From: Novipirellula aureliae
GTDB taxonomy: Bacteria > Planctomycetota > Planctomycetia > Pirellulales > Pirellulaceae
Length of the DNA stretch: 64,000 bases
Direction: 5' to 3'
Assembly: GCF_007860185.1 (NCBI RefSeq)
Contig: NZ_SJPY01000001.1
Location: 953,132 to 1,017,131 of the forward strand
In this document: in pieces, positions 56,697 to 64,000 of the stretch
Layout: each line of letters opens with the position of its first letter
Position numbering within the stretch: position 1 is the first letter of the stretch
Position numbers and translations under genes: made by a program
Notes under the pieces: generated by a model
What the model was told of the DNA's origin: nothing
The model's database searches: none
The model's input: the letters and a program-made list of their open reading frames with translations, nothing else

Positions 56697-57917
56697 TCAC
56701 CATGCGAAAAACGGCCACGGGCCCTCACCCGAATGACCAGGAGGGATTTCCACAAAGCCAATGCTTTGGCCTAACGATACGAGGTCGCCCGACCCGAGAC
56801 TCGGAACCGCTGCGACCACCGCATTCTCCTTACCCTGTTCAAAACTGTTTTCAACATGGCGGACTAACCGCATGACGTGAAGCGGCAGTGACTTGCTTGC
56901 CGAATCATGTAGTCGAACTTGCGGTGGATGCTCTCGCCAATCGTTTTGACCCGACATCTTAGCCAGTAGAGGGCGTGCGAAGCGTCTCGCTCCGACCGTC
57001 GCGCTGACGGGGTTTCCAGGCAAACCTAGGATCAACTTTCCTGCTCTCGTTGCCGCACCTAGGATTGGCTTCCCCGGGCGGATCGGTAATCCATGAAAGA
57101 CGATCTCGGCACCGAACCCGGGAATGATCTTTGGCACGTAGTCGTAGTCGCCTTGGGAGACCCCGCCGGTCAGAAACACCGCATCGGATTCAGACAAGCA
57201 TTTTTCTAAACTTTCAGCAAGCGAGAAACGATCATCTCGGCAATGATGATGATCGATAAACCGGACCGAGGCGATCGATCGCAACATCGATTCGATCGCC
57301 GCTGCATTACTATTTCTTAGTTGCCACGGCCTAGGCGATTCCTGTTCGAAACGATCAACTTCGTTCCCCGTTGTAATGAGCGACACACGAACTTGGTCAA
57401 ATACGTTTGCCGAATAGGATCCAAAATTGACCATTGTGGCGATCGAAGCAGGGGTGACAAGCGATCCAGCAGCCAAGACACAGTCATTCGTCTTGGCATT
57501 CTCGCCCGCTCGACGAATATGTTCTCCTGGTGAGGCATTCCTAGCCGAGGAGAGAAACTCGATCGAGTGCTCGTGTTCAATCGTATCTTCTCGTTTCACG
57601 ACCGCTTCACAGCCGTCGGGTACGACGGCCCCGGTAAAGATCCGGAGCACGGCATTGGGAATCATTGGCGGAGGAGCCTCGCCCGCAACACATTCCCCGG
57701 CAATCGGAACGGCAGAGCGTGAACCGAAATCGCTCAGACGAATTGCGTAGCCATCCATTGCCGACACGTCCGCAGCTGGACTGTCTCGATCAGCCAACAC
57801 GTCACTGGCTAATACACGACCTACCAGCTGGTCCGATTCAAGTTGATGAGTTTCACGGCGTAACAAGCGTTCTGCCAGCGCATCGATCGCACGATTGGGA
57901 TGATTGAAATCCGTCAC
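56697..57917 (-). CDS. moeA: Molybdopterin molybdenumtransferase
   Basis: The 406-residue product has the MoeA landmarks DVSAMDGYAIR near 48, IFTGAVVPDGCEAVVKRED near 92, VSLITTGNEV near 180, FLTGGVSQGDYDYVP near 247 and LGLPGNPVSATVG near 295. MoeA inserts molybdate into adenylylated molybdopterin. The ATG overlaps the TGA of the beta-CASP nuclease gene by 4 bp (57914-57917). No other moa or mog gene is in the window. Confidence 0.93.
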   Translation of the reverse strand: MTDFNHPNRAIDALAERLLRRETHQLESDQLVGRVLASDVLADRDSPAADVSAMDGYAIRLSDFGSRSAVPIAGECVAGEAPPPMIPNAVLRIFTGAVVPDGCEAVVKREDTIEHEHSIEFLSSARNASPGEHIRRAGENAKTNDCVLAAGSLVTPASIATMVNFGSYSANVFDQVRVSLITTGNEVDRFEQESPRPWQLRNSNAAAIESMLRSIASVRFIDHHHCRDDRFSLAESLEKCLSESDAVFLTGGVSQGDYDYVPKIIPGFGAEIVFHGLPIRPGKPILGAATRAGKLILGLPGNPVSATVGARRFARPLLAKMSGQNDWREHPPQVRLHDSASKSLPLHVMRLVRHVENSFEQGKENAVVAAVPSLGSGDLVSLGQSIGFVEIPPGHSGEGPWPFFAW

Positions 57918-59500
57918 TTTTGAAGTGTCTCCGCTAAACGCCGGATAAGATCCTGTTTTTCATGCGCGTTTTTGGCCGCGTTTAGTTTCGCTCCCAGGTC
58001 GAGCATGAATTGGGCGTAGTCGTTATTCCAATCCCTGACACGTTGGCTGGCGTCGAGTCGCGGTTGTTGAGCGGCCACAGCGGTCGGTTTTGAGCCAGCG
58101 ATTAACTTGAAGCGTTGGTCAAATTGAGGCAAGAAGATTTTTTCTTTATCGATACCACGTTCATGGAGTTTCTCTCGCATCACGCTACGAACATCGTCTT
58201 CCCCATGATTCAAGAACAGTGCGGTCTTGACGGGGCCACGTTCGACGACCCAATCGAGTAACTCTCCTTGATCGGCGTGAGCGGAATAGTTGCCCAGGCG
58301 TCGGATCGCCGCTTCGACCTTATATTCTTTGCCATAGATTCGAACCCGTTTCGCACCGCTCGTAATGATCTGCCCCAACGTTCCTGGAGCCTGGTATCCG
58401 ACAAACAGAACCGTAGAGTTCTTTTTCCAGATATTGTTTTTGAGGTGATGCTTGATTCGACCCGCAGTACACATGCCGCTGGCCGAGATGATGATCGCTC
58501 CCTTGGCAACATGGTTGATCGCCTTGCTCTCTTCGACACTTTCGACGATATGGAAGCGTCGATGGCGAAAAATTTTTGCTTCATCAATCTCAATGTCCTC
58601 GAGTTCTTTGGAATGCTTGACAAAGACTTCGGTCACCTTTTTCGCCAATGGTGAATCGAGGTAAACATCGCATTCGGGGATAAGTCCTTGGCTGAGCAAT
58701 ACACCGATGTCGTGGAGTAATTCTTGGCTGCGTTCCACGGCGAAGGATGGGATGACAACATTCCCCCCTCGTTTCAGACCGGCTGTCAATTCCTCTTGCA
58801 GCATTTCCCGTCGTCGCTCCAGAGTGTAGTCATCGCGGTCTCGATTGCCGTAGGTGCTTTCGCAAACGACGTAATCAAACCCAGCCGGTGCATCGGGTTC
58901 AGGATGAAAAGCCTTCTCGTCTGGCCCAAGATCACCGGAGAACAGCATCCGAATTGCTTGGTCTGAATCGGCATCATCAAGACGCACTTCGATCGATGCC
59001 GAGCCGAGCAGGTGGCCAGCGTTCCAAAGCCGGCAGCGGATTGAGGGATCCGGCGCAAACCATTGTTCGTACCCAACTTGCTCCAATTGGGCAAGTGTTT
59101 GCTCGGCGTCCGCCAAGGTGTAGATCGGCTCGACTAGGTCTTCGCCCTTTTGTCGTAGCTTGCGATTAAGACGTTCCGTGTTGCTTTCTTGAATGTAAGC
59201 GGAATCGCGGAGCATGAATTCAAGCAGATCACAGGTGGCTTCCGTCGCATAGATTTTTCCTGAAAATCCAGACCGAACGAGCTTGGGAAGTAAGCCCGAA
59301 TGATCGATGTGCGCGTGAGTCAGAAGCAAAAAATCGACTTTGGATGCATCGAATGGGAATGGTTGATAATTGAGCGATTGAGTCGTCTTGGTCCCTTGAA
59401 ACAATCCGCAATCGACAAGAAACCGTTTATCGCCGCTCTCGATATGGGAGCAAGATCCTGTGACGGTGCCGGCAGCACCACAAAAAGTTAATGACGCCAT
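57914..59500 (-). CDS. Metallo-beta-lactamase/beta-CASP RNase-type hydrolase
   Basis: The 528-residue product has all beta-CASP motifs: FLVDCGLFQG, LLTHAHIDHSGLLP (metal site), MLFSGDLGPDEK, VVCESTYGNRD, VIPSFAVERSQELL and, in the RMMBL part, NYSAHADQGELLDWV. Such proteins resemble the archaeal and eukaryal CPSF73/Ysh1 nucleases, and bacterial members are thought to process RNA. It overlaps moeA, an odd pairing for these two functions. A predicted cytoplasmic enzyme; substrates unknown. Confidence 0.9.
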   Translation of the reverse strand: MASLTFCGAAGTVTGSCSHIESGDKRFLVDCGLFQGTKTTQSLNYQPFPFDASKVDFLLLTHAHIDHSGLLPKLVRSGFSGKIYATEATCDLLEFMLRDSAYIQESNTERLNRKLRQKGEDLVEPIYTLADAEQTLAQLEQVGYEQWFAPDPSIRCRLWNAGHLLGSASIEVRLDDADSDQAIRMLFSGDLGPDEKAFHPEPDAPAGFDYVVCESTYGNRDRDDYTLERRREMLQEELTAGLKRGGNVVIPSFAVERSQELLHDIGVLLSQGLIPECDVYLDSPLAKKVTEVFVKHSKELEDIEIDEAKIFRHRRFHIVESVEESKAINHVAKGAIIISASGMCTAGRIKHHLKNNIWKKNSTVLFVGYQAPGTLGQIITSGAKRVRIYGKEYKVEAAIRRLGNYSAHADQGELLDWVVERGPVKTALFLNHGEDDVRSVMREKLHERGIDKEKIFLPQFDQRFKLIAGSKPTAVAAQQPRLDASQRVRDWNNDYAQFMLDLGAKLNAAKNAHEKQDLIRRLAETLQK

Positions 59501-59867
59501 CTTTTAGATTTGCTCTCACGAGGTCCGAGGAAAATGTATGCTAAATGTTGTATCATAATCGACAGCAGAAGTCGCCAAGACTATCGTCGATTCACCTTGT
59601 GGACCAAAACGCTTCTCGTTTTTCCGCTCCGAACACGGCACGCGGATTGCACCCGTCTGCTCAACTGGGTTATCTACCATACACAAGATTTTCGCCCCCA
59701 TTACATCTCCGACTTTCCCAATGCAGCCCACTCACACCCGTTCTGAAAAACGCCACGCAAAACACCACGCACGAAACGATTCGACTCTTGGATTTGACGA
59801 CACTGGAATGATGACTTCGAGGGTATTGCCGGAAGAACAGGAAGTTCGTCAAAATTTACCGGTCAAC
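59501..59867. other. Divergent intergenic region
   Basis: Between the nuclease gene (minus) and the oxidoreductase (plus). In-frame ATGs at 59721, 59808 and 59811 could extend the oxidoreductase, but the encoded residues are low-complexity and polar. Otherwise no gene or motif was seen. Confidence 0.45.
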
Positions 59868-60806
59868 ATGCGGGCGATCGTGTACCGAGACTACGGTGGT
59901 CCTGAAGTGTTGGAGCTTGCCGAAACCAAAACACCTTTTCCCGATCCAAAGAAAGTCATCATCCGAGTCGAAGCGGCGGGAGTCAATCCAATCGACTATC
60001 GACTTCGTGCCGGCCAAGCTCGTTATGTATTGCCAGGCGGCTTCCCGAGAATTCCTGGCTATGACGTCGCAGGAACGATCGTGTTTGCCCCCGGCGAAAG
60101 CGGTTTCTACCCCGGCGATCGTGTCATGGCATTCTTGGACAATAAGTATGGTGGCGGTTATGCAGAGTACGCACGGTGTCGATCCAATAGTGTCGCCAAA
60201 ATCCCCGAAGACATGTCTATCGAACACGCGGCGGCAATTCCTTTGGCGGCCACCACGGCACTCCAATCGCTGCGCGATCACGGAAAACTAAAGGCAAAGG
60301 ATCGAGTGCTGATCAACGGGGCAAGTGGTGGGGTCGGAGCCTTTGCCGTTCAGATTGCCAAAGCCTACGGAGCACTTGTTACAGGAGTCGCGAGCGGTGC
60401 CAATGAATCGTTTGTGATGTCACTCGGTGCCGATGAATTCATCGATTACGAAAAAGTCGATTTCACCCGGGCGGGTCAAGCCTGGGATCTGATCTTTGAT
60501 GCCGCTGGTAAAAGTGGTTACCTCAAAGCTCGCAACGTGATGACCCAAAAGGGCCGCTTCGTTTCAACCGAGCCGAATTTGTCAGGTGCCATCATGACTA
60601 TTTTAACCAAATTTTCGTCCAAAGGTGGTGTGATCATGTTGGCAACACCTTCACGTGATGATTTGCGCGAACTCGTGCAGCTGTATACTGACGAGAAGCT
60701 GACGGTGACGATCGATCATCTCTTCCCACTCGCGCAAGCAAGCGATGCACACAAGCGGATCGAAAAAGGTGTTGACCGAGGAAAAATTGTCCTGACAACC
60801 AAGTAG
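59868..60806 (+). CDS. Zinc-independent alcohol dehydrogenase/quinone oxidoreductase
   Basis: From ATG 59868 (MRAIVYRDYGGPEVLELAE) the 312-residue product is a medium-chain dehydrogenase: IRVEAAGVNPIDYRLR near 30, GYDVAGTIV near 60, AAIPLAATTALQSL near 128 and the nucleotide loop LINGASGGVGAFAVQIA near 148-164. The zinc-binding Cys/His residues are absent, so the quinone oxidoreductase (QOR) branch, NADPH-dependent, fits best. The stop codon (60804-60806) is the first repeat boundary of a long tandem array. Confidence 0.87.
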   Translation: MRAIVYRDYGGPEVLELAETKTPFPDPKKVIIRVEAAGVNPIDYRLRAGQARYVLPGGFPRIPGYDVAGTIVFAPGESGFYPGDRVMAFLDNKYGGGYAEYARCRSNSVAKIPEDMSIEHAAAIPLAATTALQSLRDHGKLKAKDRVLINGASGGVGAFAVQIAKAYGALVTGVASGANESFVMSLGADEFIDYEKVDFTRAGQAWDLIFDAAGKSGYLKARNVMTQKGRFVSTEPNLSGAIMTILTKFSSKGGVIMLATPSRDDLRELVQLYTDEKLTVTIDHLFPLAQASDAHKRIEKGVDRGKIVLTTK

Positions 60807-61098
60807 CAGCGTCTCTCCGAGCCGTTGAACGCACGCATCTTTCACACCACCAACAGTAGCAGCGTCTCTCCGAGCCGTTGAACGCACGCATCTTTCACAC
60901 CACCAACAGTAGCAGCGTCTCTCCGAGCCGCTGAACGCAACGCATCTATCACACCACCAACAGTAGCAGCGTCTCTCCGAGACGTTGAACGCACGCATCT
61001 TTCACACCACCAACGGTAGCAGCGTCTCTCCGAGACGTTGAACGCAACGCATCTTTCACACCACCAACAGTAGCAGCGTCTCTCCGAGACGTTGAACG
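60803..61098. repeat. 53/54-bp tandem repeat, 5.5 copies, starting at a stop codon
   Basis: Units begin GTAGCAGCGTCTCTCCGAG at 60803, 60856, 60909, 60963, 61016 and 61070 (partial to 61098). They differ by a few substitutions (GCCG/GACG) and by a one-base insertion in units three and five. The TAG of the oxidoreductase is bases 2-4 of the first unit. Frames on the minus strand read a repeated peptide rich in Cys, Arg and Trp and are regarded as non-coding. Confidence 0.95.
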
Positions 61099-61519
61099 CT
61101 ATCCCGGATGATTCATGTGATGGCTCGTCATTTGAGTAACTCATTAAAGCGAAAGGGTTTGTGTGAATCCTTGGAGAAACACTCTGCGAATTAGCCATTT
61201 TGGCGTTAGCCGACTGCTGATTTCGTCGCGAAACCCATTGCCACTCTTGCTCGACTCTCTCGATGCCTCGGAGCAAGAAGCAACGCAGATCGAACATCAC
61301 CATGATGACCGCGAACGGTGTTTCGCCGAAATGATGGCGGCGGCTGTACGCGATACTGGACTCATTCTTCTGCATCTTTGCTCGGTGCCGATGACGGGTC
61401 GATTCGTGAATATCATCAAAATCACTTCTCGACCGACGTCGCATTGTTTTTAGGCTCGGAGGGCGATACATCATCGCTATGTGTCGCGCTCCGGGCTATT
61501 GGTTCGGTTGTCATCCATT
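61099..61519. other. Region without recognisable gene
   Basis: Open frames on both strands (plus 61163-61453 and the minus frame entering the repeat array) have no motif that I recognise. It may be decayed sequence next to the transposase remnant. Confidence 0.4.
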
Positions 61520-61661
61520 CCGGTGGCTTACCGGCCTGTCGATTTAATCGTTTAACGCTTAGCCGAAGGCGTCAGCTTTTTCATAAGCGGTCGCCTATGG
61601 CTTGGCGTTAAACAATAAGTCGAGTCAAACCGATTAAATCGACAGGCCGTCACGCCACCGG
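61520..61661. repeat. 142-bp palindromic element, second family
   Basis: The outer arms CCGGTGGC/GCCACCGG are followed by the perfect 18-bp arms GGCCTGTCGATTTAATCG (61533-61550) and its complement (61631-61648). Inner arms GTTTAACGC (61550-61558) and GCGTTAAAC (61605-61613) make the hairpin continuous. It encodes no protein and looks like a REP/MITE-type element. Confidence 0.88.
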
Positions 61662-61714
61662 CAGCGGATGTTTCGGCCTCCGGCCTCGTGCTTTGTCAAT
61701 CTTTGATTTTGCCT

Positions 61715-62133
61715 CGTCAGAAGAATTTGTGGGTAAATTTGGGTTCGGGAAGATCGCCAAGGTTGTGATACAACGCAATTTCGTAGGCGTTTTGAGTCCG
61801 AAAGCCATAAGGTTTTCTGGTAATCGGTTTTAGTTTGTTGTTAAATCCCTCGACACCTCCTGATGACAAGGCCTCATCGGCTCGCCTTGCTCATCTTTTG
61901 CATCACATGAAAGCGGTCGAGAATGTGGGTCGCATTGGCACTTATTGGGCGATGACTTTCAGGTAAGCCTGCCACATATCACTGCAAACAAATTGAGTTT
62001 TCGAACAGCGATCTTTACCAAGGAAACGAAAGAAACGAAGCAACGGATTGGCTTCCAAGCGGACGACGGTTATGAGACGCGTCGGGTGAGCCACCTTTGG
62101 GCCAGGTCTTCGGATCAGCATACTGGCCATCAT
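61715..62133 (-). pseudogene. Decayed ISL3-family transposase
   Basis: Minus-strand fragments match the ISL3 transposase in order but in different frames: FFRFLGKDRCSKTQFVCSDM, WQAYLKVIA, THILDRFHVMQKM, GVEGFNNKLKPITRKPYGFR and LYHNLGDLPEP, ending in a TGA at 61715-61717. The N-terminal half is missing and there are at least two frame disruptions, including an early stop after KVIAQ. No terminal inverted repeats or target duplications are visible, so the element is dead. Confidence 0.82.
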
Positions 62134-62162
62134 CAGTCCATTCTACTTGGAGCAATGCGTTT

Positions 62163-63503
62163 TCAGGTCTCGCGGAGGTATGCCCAATCTTGAGCTAAAT
62201 TCTTGCTGAGTCGGCGCAGTCGGCGCATGGAGAATGCAACGACGCTTGCGGAGAGAGAGAGCAGCGGAATAGTAAAAGCGATCGCTGCTCCGAGAGGGCC
62301 ATAGGCGGGGAACAGCCACGCCATAAAAGTAAACGTCGCCAAAATATGCAACCCCGCCAAAGTCACGAAGATTTGGTTTTTCCCTGTATACAAAAGGCAA
62401 CTCGACGTGAACGAGCACACCGTCCAGGCACTCGAACCAATCCCGATGATCAGCATCCACCCATAGCCCACCGTATACCTCTCGCCATACAAATTCAATA
62501 TTGCAGGCCCGCCCAGAAAGATTGTCAGCAGGTAGACCAGGACGACGGCCCAAACGATTCTCCCCCGGCGAGCCATCAGGACTCGCACATGCCGCCAACG
62601 GCACCGTTGAAGATGCTCAGCTAGAATCGGTTGGTAGTACTTGTCGGTCGCCTTGCCGATCAGGGAGACTAAACAGCCAAGCTCGAACGCAGGGGCAAGG
62701 TGTGCTACATCGCCTGCTGCGTGCGGCAAGTAACTGGCGATTACCAAAGGCGACCGCCAGATCACGATGATCAATAAGTAGTATTGTAAATAGGAAGAGC
62801 TGATTTTGATCCATGACCACCATTGTACGAAAAATCTTGCTATCGATTTCTTTTCGACATGCGATTTCGGTTCCGTTGAAGCTTGGTTTAGCACGTTGGA
62901 TTGCCAAATGGCCAGGGCGGAAACGACGAGCACCGCTACGGAACCTGACAGGTAACAACCAACCGCACCCATAGGCGACAGCAGGTCTTGGTAGATGCAA
63001 GTAATCAACAAACCGAACGTTGTCGCAGGCATCACGATCCGAGCAAGAACGACACCGAACAGCGGATGAAGAAAGGCAAACCACATGTCAATCGCAACGG
63101 CAGCCAGAGCAATAAGTGGCATTCCCAAAAATGCCAATCGAAGGGTTAGTGGATGCGGCGAATCGAGTAGGCGAATTGCGATCGGGTATCCTACCGCCGC
63201 AATCAACGCACTGAAGATGATAACGCTAAATACGGACAAAGCCACGTAGAGACGAACATGATAGGCTTTGCCTTCGCCTCGGTACGCTGGAATGATTCTT
63301 AGAGCATACTTCCCAAAGCCGGTTTCACCGAGACTCGAGAGTAAGCTTAAGGTGGCAACCGCTGTAATGTAATGCTCGAATGCGACTGGCGCAAGCGAAT
63401 TTGCGACGATCATGGTCGCGCCATAACCGAGCAAAACGCCAATGACATTGATCGAGATCAAAATCAAAGGTATGCGAATACCGATTCCGACATGCCGATT
63501 CAT
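62163..63503 (-). CDS. Polysaccharide (oligosaccharide-lipid) flippase
   Basis: The 446-residue protein has about 12 hydrophobic segments and the start of a Wzx/MOP-type transporter (LILISINVIGVLLGYGATMI), LGETGFGKYALRIIPAYRG in the first loop and a Ser/Ala-rich C-terminal half with AFTIPLLSLSASVVAFSM. Such proteins flip undecaprenyl-linked glycans across the inner membrane. No glycosyltransferases lie next to it within the window, and the dead transposase lies 30 bp beyond its stop. A role in capsule or surface glycan export is likely. Confidence 0.82.
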   Translation of the reverse strand: MNRHVGIGIRIPLILISINVIGVLLGYGATMIVANSLAPVAFEHYITAVATLSLLSSLGETGFGKYALRIIPAYRGEGKAYHVRLYVALSVFSVIIFSALIAAVGYPIAIRLLDSPHPLTLRLAFLGMPLIALAAVAIDMWFAFLHPLFGVVLARIVMPATTFGLLITCIYQDLLSPMGAVGCYLSGSVAVLVVSALAIWQSNVLNQASTEPKSHVEKKSIARFFVQWWSWIKISSSYLQYYLLIIVIWRSPLVIASYLPHAAGDVAHLAPAFELGCLVSLIGKATDKYYQPILAEHLQRCRWRHVRVLMARRGRIVWAVVLVYLLTIFLGGPAILNLYGERYTVGYGWMLIIGIGSSAWTVCSFTSSCLLYTGKNQIFVTLAGLHILATFTFMAWLFPAYGPLGAAIAFTIPLLSLSASVVAFSMRRLRRLSKNLAQDWAYLRET

Positions 63504-63801
63504 TCGGACAATTCATTTCTATTGTTGTTTTATGCGATTCAAAAGACGATGCAGGAACCAATATACTTGCAGCAGTGTCAACACAAGCTCAAAACTCGAT
63601 GAGATAATCAACATAATGCTGTTCTCTGAATCGCAATCCGCACGGAGTGGGCGATGGTTGCAACGCGTATTGTTCATCGGCGACCGAGGAGGCTGGGGGG
63701 GATTTGATGTTGTGGACAATGCGCGTTTTACCCGACCCGCCTTTCCCCGAAACAGACGGACAAGCATCTGACGAAAGCGTAGCGAAGATGTCAGTCGTAC
63801 G
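63504..63801. other. Intergenic region
   Basis: Between the flippase gene and the end of the upstream oxidase gene, both on minus. No gene or clear promoter was recognised; a GGCTGGGGGGG stretch lies near 63691. Confidence 0.4.
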
Positions 63802-64000
63802 TCAAAATCGATCGGCTCGGTAGGGCTCGACGGCTAGATGCGTTGGTTTGCCCGAGATCATTTCACCGATCAGTTTGCCCGTGGCGGGAGCCATGCTGAG
63901 GCCTAGCATGTTATGTCCGGCAGCGATGTAGACGTTCGAGAAACTTGGGCACCGATCAATGACGGGAGTGCTATCGTAGGTCATTGGCCGCCATCCACAC
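63802..64000 (-). CDS. FAD-dependent D-amino-acid dehydrogenase-like protein, C-terminus
   Basis: Only the last 65 codons are in the window; the start lies beyond base 64000. The part GWRPMTYDSTPVID and YIAAGHNMLGLSMAPATGKL is the C-terminal FAD-binding region of the DadA/glycine-oxidase (DAO) family, where the GH and the Gly-rich stretch close the active site. Family members oxidise D-amino acids, glycine or proline derivatives. The exact member cannot be told from the fragment. Confidence 0.8.
   Translation of the reverse strand, partial: CGWRPMTYDSTPVIDRCPSFSNVYIAAGHNMLGLSMAPATGKLIGEMISGKPTHLAVEPYRADRF

Noticed and set aside
61163-61453. 96-codon plus-strand frame between repeats and the palindrome
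   Set aside because: No recognisable domain and located in decayed sequence; both strands are open over the same stretch.
60634-61474. Minus-strand frames with repeated Cys/Trp-rich peptide
   Set aside because: The peptide repeats are the translation of the 53-bp array; the frames differ only because some units are 54 bp long.

Overview
The window looks like a chromosome segment of a marine Pirellulaceae planctomycete close to Rhodopirellula. This is inferred from gene content: a long SecA with a C-terminal SEC-C motif, a Kdo transferase, DUF58/BatA/VWA proteins followed by a giant DUF4175-like coiled-coil protein and a terpene-cyclase-like toroid protein, an HGD-type Ser/Thr kinase, many polysaccharide-degrading enzymes, moderate GC content and scattered gene organisation. 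No rRNA, CRISPR array, prophage or intact insertion sequence was seen.

Layout. 1-3744 (minus): uronate catabolism operon kduD, GH105-DUF4861 fusion, kduI (cut by the window edge). 4364-15184 (minus): tightly packed operon of a deleted DUF58 mini-gene, BatA-like protein, VWA protein, 1722-residue coiled-coil protein and Tat-exported prenyltransferase-fold protein. 15492-18858: GH16 glucanase (plus), then on minus an intact DUF58 gene, a 62-codon WD40-like ORF and a PlsC-type acyltransferase, chained by overlapping stop/start codons. 18977-26847: OsmC, zinc-ribbon protein, NCS1 permease, coiled-coil protein, GH5-like hydrolase, multi-pass membrane protein and PhoD-like phosphatase. 27310-34541 (plus): secA, waaA, a protein kinase and an inositol monophosphatase. 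34876-40669 (minus): RND/MMPL exporter with an alpha/beta hydrolase, and an S9 peptidase with a small exported protein. 40936-43788: tRNA-Leu(CAA) with a strong terminator, an array of 250-bp palindromic elements and a PL7 alginate lyase. 43861-60806: a conserved protein of unknown function, bioD, aguB, a receiver-less sigma-54 activator, glgB, DUF4404, DUF4432, a cyclopropane-fatty-acid synthase, an acyl-CoA synthetase/GNAT fusion, moeA overlapping a beta-CASP nuclease, and a quinone-oxidoreductase-like gene. 60803-64000: a 53-bp tandem repeat array, a second palindrome family, a decayed ISL3 transposase, a polysaccharide flippase and the end of a DadA-like oxidase.

The carbohydrate genes (GH105, KduI, KduD, GH16, GH5-like, PL7) fit a life on algal polysaccharides. 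GlgB stores glucose, and WaaA, the flippase and the acyltransferase serve the envelope.

Most unusual points. (1) Six genes have their stop codon inside a short tandem duplication. (2) A 33-codon mini-gene keeps only the two ends of a DUF58 gene and overlaps the GTG start of batA; a full DUF58 paralog with a similar 5' leader lies 2.8 kb away. (3) SecA carries an Sm-like insertion and about four copies of a module that E. coli SecA has once. (4) Nested giant palindromes are amplified behind the tRNA gene.
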